A stretch of DNA of 64,000 nt from Paraburkholderia gardini. GTDB lineage: Bacteria > Pseudomonadota > Gammaproteobacteria > Burkholderiales > Burkholderiaceae. The position numbers and the translations under genes are program-made. The notes under the pieces are model-generated. The model was not told the origin of the DNA, ran no database searches, and saw only the letters and a list, made by a program, of their open reading frames with translations. Shown one piece after another: positions 35,416-43,778 of this stretch. The DNA is taken from assembly GCF_907164575.1 (NCBI RefSeq), contig NZ_CAJQYY010000001.1, positions 62,001-126,000 of the forward strand, written 5' to 3'. Position 1 is the first letter of the stretch. Each line of letters opens with the position of its first letter.

Positions 35416-37323
35416 TTACATCCCAAAGCGGGATGGTAGCCAGAGAGAGAAGCCGGGTACAAGCACCAGCAGGATGAGGACGACAGCCAGTACCGCGAGG
35501 TATTTGAGCATCGGCCGCGCGACGCGCTCGACCCGGGTGCCCGTGATCGCGCACGTGGCGAACAGGCCCAGCCCTACAGGCGGTGCAAAGAGGCCGAGTC
35601 CCATCGCCACCACCGCAACCGTTCCAAAGTGTAGCGGGTTGATTCCCATCTGCTGCGCAATCGGCGTCAGCAGAGGCCCGAAGATGATCAACGCGGGCGC
35701 GCCTTCAAGTATTGCACCGAACGCGATCATGACCAGTACGGACAGCAGCATGAACCCTGATGCACCGTAGTGACTGCCGAAAGAGATCATCACGCTGGAT
35801 ACGAGCGCCGGAATCTGCTCGAGGGTGAGTGCGAACGAGACGCTCGATGCCGCGGCAACGATGAACAGAATGCTGCCGGCCATCGACGCGGCGCGCACGA
35901 AGAGCCGTCCTACACCACGGGGCGTCAGCTCGCGGAACGCGATCCATCCCGCGACGAGCGCATAGACCACGGCGAAGGCCGATACTTCGGTCGAAGTCGC
36001 CACGCCCGACGTGACGCCCTTGCCGATCATGCCGATCATGATGAGCGCAACGAGCGCGCCGCCGAGCAGCGGCACCAGCGGCCGTCGCACGCTGAAGGCC
36101 TGGTCGGGATCGATGCGCCGGCCGAAGATCACGGCCATGACGCAGAGCGACACGGCGAGCACGACGGCCGGCACGATCCCGGCGAGAAACAGCCCGGCAA
36201 TCGAAATGTTGGCGACGAACCCCATGATGATCATGTTCACGCAGGGCGGGATCGTTTCCGCCATGACCGCGCTGCTGGCAAGGAGCGCGGCGATCTCGTC
36301 GGGGTCTTCGCCACTCTGGCGTACGGCCGGCATGATGACTCCGCCGACAGCCGCGATATCGGCGAGCTTGGAGCCGGACACGCCTGAAAAGAACGCGGTT
36401 GCCGTAATGGCGATCAGGCCGAGGCCGCCACGCACGCGTCCGAATACGCGCAGCAGCAGCTCGATCAGCCGCGACGACATGCCGTTGGACTCCATCAGCA
36501 GGCCGGCCAGGACAAAGAACGGTATCGCGAGCAGAACAAAGTGATTGGCACCTGCCATGACCTGCTGCGAGTACACGAGTATGGGCAGGCTCGGTTCAGC
36601 GAGAAAAAATAGCAGCGCGGAAAAGGTCAGTACGAAACAGATCGGTATGCCAAGGAGGAGACCGCCGAAAAATCCCGCGGCGAGCAGCAGGCCCGGTTCG
36701 GTCGGATGCGCCGGGACGAACGTGTTCCATGCGACGAGCGCGAGGGCAATGACCGCGCATCCGGCCAGGCTTCCCAGTACGACGCGCGCGGCGCCGTTGA
36801 GTGCATTCGCCACCGCGAAGAGCGTCATGAAGAGGCTGCCGGTCATGAGCGGATAGACGTTGATCCAGCCGGGCAAGCCACTCGCCGTCGTCTGCCCGTA
36901 CGAATCGACGAGCAGCAGGCACGACGAAAAAAAGAGGCTCGCCGACACACCCGCGATGATCCAGTGCCCGGCGTGAATCATCGCGGGTTGCCAGCGCCTC
37001 GGCAAAAGGCTGCGGAACAGTTCGATGCCGACGTGCTGGCTACGCGCGAGCACCGTCGCGGCGCCGAAGAAGACCAGAACGATCATCAGGGCCGATGCGA
37101 TTTCTTCCGCCCAGTCCACCGGGTCGTGCAGGAAGTAGCGGTAGATCACCGAGATGAATACCACGGCCACGTCGGCGGCAAGCACGGCTGCCGAGAGATA
37201 TTCGGTCCATCGCACGAGGCGTTCGAGGCCCGGTCCCCACGGTGTGCCACGGTCGAAGGCCAGCGCCGTGGCAGTGGCGTGGGCGTTCTCGCCTGGCGTC
37301 GGGGTGGTGGGGAGCGCGCTCAT
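35416..37323 (-). CDS. Fused TRAP transporter membrane protein (DctQM)
   Basis: Single polypeptide of 635 residues combining the small (DctQ) and large (DctM) TRAP subunits. Residues 40-180 have the four-helix DctQ pattern, including YRYFLHDPVDWAEEIASALM. From about 215 the DctM part begins (GFFGGLLLGIPICFVLTFSAL), with the family motif SGVSGSKLADIAAVGGVIMP and a late GAILEGAPALIIFGPLLTPI. Sodium-driven uptake of an organic acid with the binding protein encoded 3 bases upstream is expected. Fused forms are known but less common. Confidence 0.92.
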   Translation of the reverse strand: MSALPTTPTPGENAHATATALAFDRGTPWGPGLERLVRWTEYLSAAVLAADVAVVFISVIYRYFLHDPVDWAEEIASALMIVLVFFGAATVLARSQHVGIELFRSLLPRRWQPAMIHAGHWIIAGVSASLFFSSCLLLVDSYGQTTASGLPGWINVYPLMTGSLFMTLFAVANALNGAARVVLGSLAGCAVIALALVAWNTFVPAHPTEPGLLLAAGFFGGLLLGIPICFVLTFSALLFFLAEPSLPILVYSQQVMAGANHFVLLAIPFFVLAGLLMESNGMSSRLIELLLRVFGRVRGGLGLIAITATAFFSGVSGSKLADIAAVGGVIMPAVRQSGEDPDEIAALLASSAVMAETIPPCVNMIIMGFVANISIAGLFLAGIVPAVVLAVSLCVMAVIFGRRIDPDQAFSVRRPLVPLLGGALVALIMIGMIGKGVTSGVATSTEVSAFAVVYALVAGWIAFRELTPRGVGRLFVRAASMAGSILFIVAAASSVSFALTLEQIPALVSSVMISFGSHYGASGFMLLSVLVMIAFGAILEGAPALIIFGPLLTPIAQQMGINPLHFGTVAVVAMGLGLFAPPVGLGLFATCAITGTRVERVARPMLKYLAVLAVVLILLVLVPGFSLWLPSRFGM

Positions 37324-37326
37324 CGG

Positions 37327-38358
37327 TCAGGCCTTTGCCGCGGCGATTTCTGAAAAGAGCGGCGCCGTCACCGGATATTGTTTTGCGAAGCTCTGATACA
37401 GCGTGCCCTGCAGTTGACTGCGCACCGCATCGCGCTCGGCGCTCGCCATCGGGTAGAACGTCATGCCGCGCTCCTTGAGCGCCTGCTCTGCCTGCGTGAC
37501 TTTTTCGTCAGCGATGGGACGCTGCTTCAGGCTGGCGTCCTTGATGGCCTTGAAGAATCCCGGACGCAGCTCGGCGGGGATCTTGTCCATGGATCGTTTT
37601 CCGATCACCACAACGAGCGGACTGAAGTTGTGCTGGGTTTTCCAGCATGACTTCACGACCTCGTAGAACTTGCCCGACAGCACCGTGGCCGAGTCGTGTT
37701 CCAGCCCGTCGACGACGCCCGTTTGCGCGGCCATGTAGAGCTCGCCAAACGGAATCGGCGTGGGAACCGCGCCCATTGCCTTGAACGTCTCGATGAACGC
37801 GGGCGTCGGCAATACCCGGATTTTGGTGCCCTTGAACTCGGCCAGCGAACGCACGGGCTTTTTGGTGAAGACGTTGCGCGCGCCGAACTGCGACGTCCAC
37901 GTGAGAATCTGGCAACCCGAGCGGTCCTGCAGGCACTTGTTCAGCGCGGCACCCACGTGGCCATCCAGCACCTTCTCCGCATGCGCGAAGCTGTCGAACA
38001 GATAACCCATGTCCAGCATGCCGATTTCCGGGGCGAGCGTGGCCCATATCGAAACGCCCGTCACCATCATGTCGATCGATCCGATCTTGACCTGCTGCAC
38101 GACGTCGCTTTCCTTGCCGAGCTGGTTATTGGGAAAGTAGTCGACATGGATCGCGTCGCCCAGGTTTGCCTTCAGATTCGCCGCGAAATTCTGATACCAG
38201 ACGTAGTGCGAGGCGTTCGGGTCCGCCACCATCGACGACGAAAACCGCAGCGAAACCGGCGCGGAAGCACGCGCGATCACGGGCAAGGAACCGGCCGCCG
38301 CGGCGACCGACGCGGCGGAGGTGAGTTGCAGGAATTTTCGCCGGGAAATCGAAGCCAT
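37327..38358 (-). CDS. TRAP transporter periplasmic binding protein (DctP family)
   Basis: DctP family, 343 residues. The leader MASISRRKFLQLTSAASVAA has a twin-arginine-like SRRKFL motif, so it may be exported folded. The binding domain has LGKESDVVQQVKIGSIDM, the conserved substrate Arg region GTKIRVLPTPAFIETFKAMGA (motif KIRV) and GELYMAAQTGVVDGLEH. AGGAGA about 8 bases upstream marks ATG 38358; longer frames are leader DNA. It is the first gene of the leftward operon and is preceded by a strong inverted repeat. It likely binds a carboxylate. Confidence 0.92.
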   Translation of the reverse strand: MASISRRKFLQLTSAASVAAAAGSLPVIARASAPVSLRFSSSMVADPNASHYVWYQNFAANLKANLGDAIHVDYFPNNQLGKESDVVQQVKIGSIDMMVTGVSIWATLAPEIGMLDMGYLFDSFAHAEKVLDGHVGAALNKCLQDRSGCQILTWTSQFGARNVFTKKPVRSLAEFKGTKIRVLPTPAFIETFKAMGAVPTPIPFGELYMAAQTGVVDGLEHDSATVLSGKFYEVVKSCWKTQHNFSPLVVVIGKRSMDKIPAELRPGFFKAIKDASLKQRPIADEKVTQAEQALKERGMTFYPMASAERDAVRSQLQGTLYQSFAKQYPVTAPLFSEIAAAKA

Positions 38359-38394
38359 GGGATGTCTCCTGAAGTCCGTATTCTTCGGACAGGT

Positions 38395-38429
38395 TTTGGT
38401 GTATCGATATAGTAAATCGATACACCAAA
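38395..38429. promoter_or_regulatory. Perfect 14-bp inverted repeat, candidate LacI operator
   Basis: Arms TTTGGTGTATCGAT (38395-38408) and ATCGATACACCAAA (38416-38429) are exact reverse complements with a 7-base spacer. The site ends about 37 bases before the first TRAP gene. No T-run follows on either strand, so an operator is more likely than a terminator. The LacI regulator of the same operon is the likely binder (inferred). Confidence 0.65.
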
Positions 38430-38582
38430 CGGAAGCAGCCAGGGTTTTTACGCGGGTTAAGGTATGTCCTGTTGTCAGCACAGACGTCGACCACTGCGTA
38501 TTGCCAGGCGATACGGTCACGCTGCTCCTTCCGCTGCGTGAACCGATCGAAAGGCCCTGGCTCGCCGACGGCCTGAGACCCC

Positions 38583-38700
38583 CGTTCATTTTTACGTCGC
38601 GTTCAGGCGCCGTGAACGGCTAGCCGGTTTGAACGCCTTCCTGACGTTGTTCAATATTCGTCGCCGTTCACGCATCGTGTACACTAGAAAAACTTGAACG
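38583..38700. promoter_or_regulatory. Cluster of six CGTTCA/TGAACG motifs before the AbiE pair
   Basis: CGTTCA occurs at 38583, 38600 and 38665; its complement TGAACG at 38613, 38630 and 38695. Two pairs share a 17-base spacing (38583/38600 and 38613/38630), and 38600/38613 face each other across 7 bases. AbiEi antitoxins are known to bind inverted repeats and repress their own operon, so this is a candidate autoregulatory region. Confidence 0.6.
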
Positions 38701-38709
38701 GAGTTGCAG

Positions 38710-39726
38710 ATGCGCGCATCAGTCGTCGCCCCCGATCCACTCGTCACGTCCGCCACCCAGGCATTCAGCGTCAGCGCGGGCGTTGCAACGTCGGTCATGC
38801 CCACGCCGCCCGGTACCGGCTACGACAGCACAGTCGAGTTCGAGCTAGATCCACCGGTGCGCCGCGTGGCCATCGTAGTACCCTCAATCGACCGCCAGGA
38901 GCGGCTCTCCGCTCTGGCTGCCACCGGCGGCCTGCACGACGCCCAGCATGTTCTTCTCGTGACATCGTATCTTTCACCCGCCCTTGTCAACGCCTGCCGC
39001 AGCCTTGGCGTGAACGCGATCGACGAGGCTGGCAACGCATTCGTGAAAGACGGTAATACTCTGGTCCTGATTTCCGGTCGTCCGCGCGCCACCGAGCTCC
39101 GTCGACCCAGCCTCTGGTCCAGGCGATCATTTCAGGTCATCCTCGCGCTGCTCGTCAGGCCAGCGCTACTTCACGAAAGCAGACGCACGATCGCAATGTT
39201 CGCCGGCGTGAGCACCGGCACCGCACACACCACCGTGCAAACGCTATTGCAGCGTAAGGATCTGATCGAGCGCGGGGACGGGCTGGCTTTCACCAACTTC
39301 GACCGGTTGCTCGATGAATGGGTCACCCTGTATCCCTCGCTCCTGAGGGAATCACTGAAACTCGGACGATACCGCGCGACGGAGCCGAACTGGTGGACCG
39401 ACATGCAGGCGCCGAACGACGAATGGATGTTGGGTGGTGAGTCGGCCGCTGCGCTCATGACGAATTATCTGAAGCCGGCGGTCGTGACGGTGTACTGCAC
39501 CAACGGGATCCCCACCCAGATGATCAGTCGCGGGCGGCTGCGCCCGGACCCTACGGGAAACGTTGAGTTTCTCAAGGCGCCCTTCGAGTTGAACCGCACC
39601 CCGGGGTTGGTCGACAACGTCGTCTATCCCGTGCTCGTGTACGCCGATCTCGTCGCGAGCGGTGACTCGCGCAACCTCGAAACCGCGCAACTGATTCGTG
39701 ACCAGTACATCCAGCATGGCAATTAA
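38710..39726 (+). CDS. AbiEi-family antitoxin (type IV toxin-antitoxin)
   Basis: Protein of 338 residues matching the AbiEi antitoxin group: a winged-helix region in the middle (SFQVILALLVRPALLHESRR, then MFAGVSTGTAHTTVQTLLQR) and a C-terminal domain with WMLGGESAAALMTNYLKPAVVTVY (motif GGESAA), LRPDPTGNVEFLKAPF and YPVLVYADLVASGDSRNLETA. ATG 38710 has GGAG 6 bases upstream; TTG 38704 is also possible. It overlaps the nucleotidyltransferase gene by 11 bases. It should neutralise that toxin and repress the operon through the hexamer cluster upstream. Confidence 0.85.
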   Translation: MRASVVAPDPLVTSATQAFSVSAGVATSVMPTPPGTGYDSTVEFELDPPVRRVAIVVPSIDRQERLSALAATGGLHDAQHVLLVTSYLSPALVNACRSLGVNAIDEAGNAFVKDGNTLVLISGRPRATELRRPSLWSRRSFQVILALLVRPALLHESRRTIAMFAGVSTGTAHTTVQTLLQRKDLIERGDGLAFTNFDRLLDEWVTLYPSLLRESLKLGRYRATEPNWWTDMQAPNDEWMLGGESAAALMTNYLKPAVVTVYCTNGIPTQMISRGRLRPDPTGNVEFLKAPFELNRTPGLVDNVVYPVLVYADLVASGDSRNLETAQLIRDQYIQHGN

Positions 39727-40603
39727 GCTGCACGAGGCCCATCCTTTCCCCGAGATGTCCGTCGCCGTCCTGCGTGACGTCTCGATCGCGGCGAATCAAG
39801 CTGGCGCAGCATGGTTTGTGGGCGGGGCGACGGCTCGCGATATCCTGACCACGCACCGTTTCGGGATCGAGCAGTCGCGGGCGACCGCCGATGTCGACAT
39901 TGGTGTGTGCATCGAAAGCTGGCAAGGCGACAGGGAACTGCGCGACGCGCTCATTGGGACGGGAAGGTTCGAGCCCGGTGAGGAGGCTCAGCGGCTCTAT
40001 TACATCGCGCCCGACTCAGGCGAAAGGATGTGGCTGGATGTTGTTCCCTTCGGGGGACTCGAGCGCGAGGGCGATCGCGAGATTGAATGGCCAGGTGGCG
40101 CATTCCGGATGAACGTCGCAGGCTTTGGCGAAGCGCTGGAAGCGGCCGTCGAGGTTGAACTGGCAGACGACGTCGTTGTCCTCGTTGCGTCCCTTCCGGC
40201 GCTCGCGATGCTCAAGATCCTCGCGTGGCGAGACAGGCACACCGCGCATGCAAGGGACGCGACAGATCTGCGGTTCCTGATGTCGAGATATGCAGACGCT
40301 GGTAACTACGATCGCCTCTACGACGGCGACGCTCTGGATCTTCTCGAAGCCCACGGATTCGATCCGGACGTCGCTGGGGCTGCCCTGCTCGCGCGGGACA
40401 TGGCGGCTCTCGTCGCACCAGCAATCCGGCCGCTGATTCTGGAGGCGTTGGCACCCGGCCAAGCCTACCCGCTGTTGCTTAACCAGATGCTGGGCGGGGG
40501 ACACCGTATGCTACAGCTCGACGGAGAAGGAACCGGTGCGATCGAGCGCTTGTTCAACGCATTTCGAACGACCCTCGAGCGAGTGTTCGCGGCCGCTACC
40601 TGA
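39716..40603 (+). CDS. AbiEii-family nucleotidyltransferase toxin
   Basis: Protein of about 295 residues of the nucleotidyltransferase toxin group. GGATARD is at 36-42 and ATADVDIGV at 57-65 with Asp59 and Asp61 as the metal pair; MWLDVVPFG supplies the later acidic residue. LPALAMLKILAWRDR and a C-terminal helical region follow. ATG 39716 lies within the antitoxin gene end, so translation is coupled. A GTG 18 bases earlier is an alternative start. Catalytic residues look intact. It is unlike the other nucleotidyltransferase toxin at 31152-31826 beyond the shared core. Confidence 0.85.
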   Translation: MAIKLHEAHPFPEMSVAVLRDVSIAANQAGAAWFVGGATARDILTTHRFGIEQSRATADVDIGVCIESWQGDRELRDALIGTGRFEPGEEAQRLYYIAPDSGERMWLDVVPFGGLEREGDREIEWPGGAFRMNVAGFGEALEAAVEVELADDVVVLVASLPALAMLKILAWRDRHTAHARDATDLRFLMSRYADAGNYDRLYDGDALDLLEAHGFDPDVAGAALLARDMAALVAPAIRPLILEALAPGQAYPLLLNQMLGGGHRMLQLDGEGTGAIERLFNAFRTTLERVFAAAT

Positions 40604-41007
40604 GTGGATGCGAGGTTCGAATGTCGGTGTGGCTGTCTGGAGTTACACCTCACCGGGTGTGGTCGCGATTTGCCGCGAAGCGGCCTGTTGATAACGTGCA
40701 ATGTGCTCACGCTGGCCGACGCGACAGGCAAGATGCGAACGATCATGCCTTGCGGTCCACCATTACCTGATACCTGGCTTCGAGTTCGTCGAACACTTTC
40801 TCGGCGGGCTCCCCTCGACCGGCATCGGAATCGGCGATGCTGCGCTCTATCACGGCATCCAGCGCGAGAAGCTGCGTCTCGCGATCCTGAATCAACCCAC
40901 GCCTTCACGTAAGACTTCGCTTTTCGATCCATAGCGACCCGTTTCAACCATCTTCGTCACATACCCCTCGAGTTGCTGCAGACACCGCGTTCGCGCTCGC
41001 CCCGTTT
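40604..41007. other. Gap of about 400 bases with a toxin-antitoxin remnant
   Basis: Between the AbiEii gene and the LacI gene. It holds the broken parD copy at 40721-40978. In the remaining bases (40604-40720 and 40979-41007) no gene, terminator or repeat was recognised. Confidence 0.6.
40721..40978 (-). pseudogene. Frameshifted partial copy of the parD antitoxin and start of parE
   Basis: This stretch closely matches 44053-44310. The minus strand reads GYVTKMVETGRYGSKSEVLREGV, then a 1-base deletion near 40890-40900 breaks the frame, and the rest (MDRKA end, MIVRILPVAS start of parE) continues in another frame. Only about the first nine codons of parE remain. The intact parDE pair lies 3.3 kb away in the same orientation. 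It is a non-functional duplicate. Confidence 0.8.
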
Positions 41008-42219
41008 CTACGCGCTTTCCCTTGGCGTGAGCGTAAACCGCAGATCGATGTGGTTCCGCTCGGGCGGGTGCCCGTCCAGTATCTGCAGCAACAGTCGGGC
41101 GGCCTCGAATCCGATCTGGTAGCGCGGTGTCGTGATGGTCGTGAGCGATGGCGTTGCCCACGCGGAAGGCGGCAGATCGTTGAATCCCGCAATCGCCATC
41201 TGGCCCGGCACGAGGACGCCGCGCCGCTGGCACTCGAACAGCGCGCCGAGCGCCAGGTCATCGTTGCAGCAGAAAACCGCGTCGCACGCGGGGGCATGTT
41301 CGAGCATCCGCGCGAGCAGCTTCGAGCCAAGGCCGACGCTCGATGGCTCGCTGGTCAATATCTCCACATCGGGATCGAGCCCCGCCTCGCGTAGCGCGCG
41401 GCGAAAGCCGGCGCGGCGCTGCATGGTGCGCGGGTCCAGTTGCGCGGCAATGAATCCCGGCCGCCGATAACCGCGCTCAAGCAGATATTTCGTGAGCGTG
41501 AAGCCCGCGCGCTGCTGCGAAAAGCCGACCGACCATTGGTCGGGAGTGCGGCTCAGGTCGTACATGTGAACCACAGGCACGCGCGCGGCCGAAAGACGCT
41601 GACGGATGGCCCCCGAGCCGTCGATGCCCGTGACGAGAAAACCATCGGGCGCGTGCGTGAGATAGGTCGATACGAGTTCGGCCTGCTTGTCGGCAGAATA
41701 GTTCGTATTGCCGATCAAAAATTGATAGCCCGCAGGCCCCAGGCAATCCTGGATGCCGGCGAGCGTATCGACGAAAACCTCATTCGATAAAGACGGGACC
41801 AGCACCCCCACCACGCGCGAGCGCGACGAGGCCAACGTACGCGCCGCATGGCTCGGCACGTAGCCGAGCTCGGCTACGGCCGCTTCAACGCGCGCGCGCG
41901 CCTCGGGCAATACCTGCGCCGGGTTTTTAAGCGCGCGGGACACGGTCATCGGACTGACCTGCGCACGATCGGCGACATCGGTGATCGTCGCGCGCCCGCT
42001 CGGCCTGCGCCGCGCGGGCCGGCGTGGATGCCCGTCGACGTCGCGGGGGGCGCCCGGCGAAGCGGGCACATTGTGGTACGGCGCCACCCGCTCCACGGCG
42101 TCTGCAAGATCGGCCAGTTGCGAGCGTGCGCCTCGCTCATTGGGTGTTGCAGCGGTGGAATTGCGCGGGCGCTGAGGCGGTCTGGGCTGTCTGGTCGCGC
42201 CGGTCGGTTTTCTGTTCAT
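41008..42219 (-). CDS. LacI-family regulator with a long N-terminal extension
   Basis: LacI/GalR regulator, GntR (gluconate) branch. ATG 42219 gives 403 residues. The helix-turn-helix (ATITDVADRAQVSPMTVSRAL) begins only at residue 77-78, so an Arg/Pro-rich, probably disordered extension precedes it; a shorter start is not obvious. The effector domain is standard (VGVLVPSLSNEVFVDTLAGIQ, then MAIAGFNDLPPSAWATPSLTTI). It is divergent from a sugar-binding protein gene and a 14-bp LacI-type palindrome lies between them, which suggests local repression. The longer open frame upstream overlaps the promoter region and was rejected. Confidence 0.85.
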   Translation of the reverse strand: MNRKPTGATRQPRPPQRPRNSTAATPNERGARSQLADLADAVERVAPYHNVPASPGAPRDVDGHPRRPARRRPSGRATITDVADRAQVSPMTVSRALKNPAQVLPEARARVEAAVAELGYVPSHAARTLASSRSRVVGVLVPSLSNEVFVDTLAGIQDCLGPAGYQFLIGNTNYSADKQAELVSTYLTHAPDGFLVTGIDGSGAIRQRLSAARVPVVHMYDLSRTPDQWSVGFSQQRAGFTLTKYLLERGYRRPGFIAAQLDPRTMQRRAGFRRALREAGLDPDVEILTSEPSSVGLGSKLLARMLEHAPACDAVFCCNDDLALGALFECQRRGVLVPGQMAIAGFNDLPPSAWATPSLTTITTPRYQIGFEAARLLLQILDGHPPERNHIDLRFTLTPRESA

Positions 42220-42305
42220 CGTGCGAGTATCGCCCTTGCATACGCCGGAAAGGAAGCCCGGGAAAGCACTTGAGTCAGGGTTCATCCGGATAGGGCGGAG
42301 TGGTC

Positions 42306-42319
42306 TGGTATCGCTACCA
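42306..42319. promoter_or_regulatory. Candidate LacI-family operator
   Basis: TGGTATCGCTACCA has 5-bp arms TGGTA and TACCA around a CG-containing centre, the usual shape of LacI/GalR operators. It lies in the 151-base divergent region between a LacI gene and a sugar-binding protein gene, 52 bases before the latter's ATG. Confidence 0.6.
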
Positions 42320-42370
42320 TGCGCATCATCCCAGGATGGGAAAACCACGACGATACAAGGAGACTGCCGG

Positions 42371-43660
42371 ATGCGAACCCAATCAAGCAACCTGTCGAAG
42401 CCATACAGCCGCACTGTGAAGCTCACCGCCTGTGCGGTTGGCGTCGCGGCGCTCCTTGCCGCCGGGGTAGCGCGGTCCGCGGAGGTTGAAGTGCTGCATT
42501 ACTGGACCTCCGGTGGTGAAGCAAAATCCGCGCAGGTCCTCAAGCAGATGCTCGACGAAAAGGGTGATACGTGGAAGGACTTCGCCGTCGCGGGCGGCGG
42601 CGGCGGCAACGCGATGACCGCGCTCAAGACGCGCGTGATCGCCGGGAACCCACCTGCTGCCGCCCAGATCAAGGGGCCGGCCATTCAGGAGTGGGGCGAT
42701 GAAGGCGTCCTGGTATCGATTGACGATGTGGCGAAGCATGAAGGCTGGGACAAGCTGATCCCGCCGCAGATCTCGAGCATCATGAAATACAAGGGCCAAT
42801 ATGTGGCGGCGCCGGTCAATGTGCACCGGGTCAACTGGTTGTGGATCAATGCGGATGCGCTGAAGAAGGTGAGCGCGCAGCCACCGGCGACGTGGGACGA
42901 GTTCTTCAAGACCGCTGACGCGCTGCAGAAAGCGGGCATCATCCCGGTCGCGATCGGCGGCCAGTCCTGGCAGGAAGCCGAAACCTTCGAAACCGTGGCG
43001 CTCGGCGTGGGCGGCGCGGCTTTCTACAAGAAGGCTTTCGTGCAACTCGATCCGGCGACGCTCAAAGGGCCGACAATGGTCAAGGCGCTCGAAACATTCA
43101 AGAAGATCAAGGCCTACACCGACAAGGGCCAGACAGGGCGTGACTGGAACATGGCGACCGGCATGGTGATCACCGGCAAGGCGGCAATGCAGTTCATGGG
43201 GGATTGGGCCAAGGGCGAGTTCAGCGTGGCCAATAAGGTCCCGGGTAAGGACTATTTGTGCGTGCCGGGTCCCGGCTCGCAAAACGCCTATACGTTCAAT
43301 GTCGACAGCTTCGCTTTCTTCAAGGTCAAGAGCCCGGACGTCCAGAAAGGACAGAAGGATCTTGCGAGCCTGCTTCTGAGTCCGAAGTTCCAGGAGATCT
43401 TCAATCTCAACAAGGGTTCGATTCCGGTGCGGCAGGGCATGGACCTGTCGAAGTTCGACGCCTGCGCGCACCGGTCGGCAGCCGATTTCACCAGTTCGCA
43501 AGCCAGGGGAACACTCGTGCCGTCCTGGGCGCATGACATGGTCGATACCCCAGCGGTCGAAGGCGCCTTTTATGATGTGATCGGCAACTACTGGAGCGAC
43601 GATAACGAAACCGCACAGGAAGCCGCGGACAAGCTCGCCGTTGCAGCCAGGACCCGATGA
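42371..43660 (+). CDS. Orphan sugar ABC transporter binding protein (family 1)
   Basis: Extracellular solute-binding protein family 1, 429 residues. It has a signal peptide to about residue 37 (VGVAALLAAGVARSA-EVEV), then VLHYWTSGGEAKSAQVLKQM, typical of glucose/mannose-binding GtsA/GlcB-like proteins. PVNVHRVNWLWIN, GGQSWQEAETFE and NGAMQFMGDWAKGEF-type segments (KAAMQFMGDWAKGEF) follow. AAGGAG lies 9-14 bases before ATG 42371. No permease or ATPase gene follows; the next gene is parE on the other strand. It must work with transporter parts encoded elsewhere, or be a remnant of a larger operon. Confidence 0.88.
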   Translation: MRTQSSNLSKPYSRTVKLTACAVGVAALLAAGVARSAEVEVLHYWTSGGEAKSAQVLKQMLDEKGDTWKDFAVAGGGGGNAMTALKTRVIAGNPPAAAQIKGPAIQEWGDEGVLVSIDDVAKHEGWDKLIPPQISSIMKYKGQYVAAPVNVHRVNWLWINADALKKVSAQPPATWDEFFKTADALQKAGIIPVAIGGQSWQEAETFETVALGVGGAAFYKKAFVQLDPATLKGPTMVKALETFKKIKAYTDKGQTGRDWNMATGMVITGKAAMQFMGDWAKGEFSVANKVPGKDYLCVPGPGSQNAYTFNVDSFAFFKVKSPDVQKGQKDLASLLLSPKFQEIFNLNKGSIPVRQGMDLSKFDACAHRSAADFTSSQARGTLVPSWAHDMVDTPAVEGAFYDVIGNYWSDDNETAQEAADKLAVAARTR

Positions 43661-43685
43661 AGCAGTGCCGCGAGCGCGGCGCTTC
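43659..43685. terminator. Hairpin at the end of the sugar-binding protein gene
   Basis: Stem GAAGC/GCTTC encloses GCCGCG/CGCGGC, starting at the stop codon. It lacks a T-run, so it is only a weak terminator candidate; it may instead stabilise the mRNA end. Confidence 0.35.
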
Positions 43686-43778
43686 GCGATGACGCGCAGG
43701 GGGTGAGTCGAGCCTCTGGTTGATGGGGCTGCGCTGTGCCGTGACGGAATCGAGGTAACTGAATACAGTCTTTCCGTG

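Larger units (their letters stand above)
38359..38709. promoter_or_regulatory. Divergent control region between the TRAP operon and the AbiE pair
   Basis: About 350 bases without a gene. The left part (38395-38429) holds a 14-bp-arm inverted repeat for the TRAP operon. The right part (38583-38700) holds six CGTTCA/TGAACG hexamers before the AbiEi gene, with a TACACT -10-like box at 38680-38685. Nothing else was recognised between them. Confidence 0.55.

Noticed and set aside
38395..38429. Inverted repeat considered as a transcription terminator
   Set aside because: No T-run on either side, A/T-rich stem and a position just before the dctP start fit an operator better.
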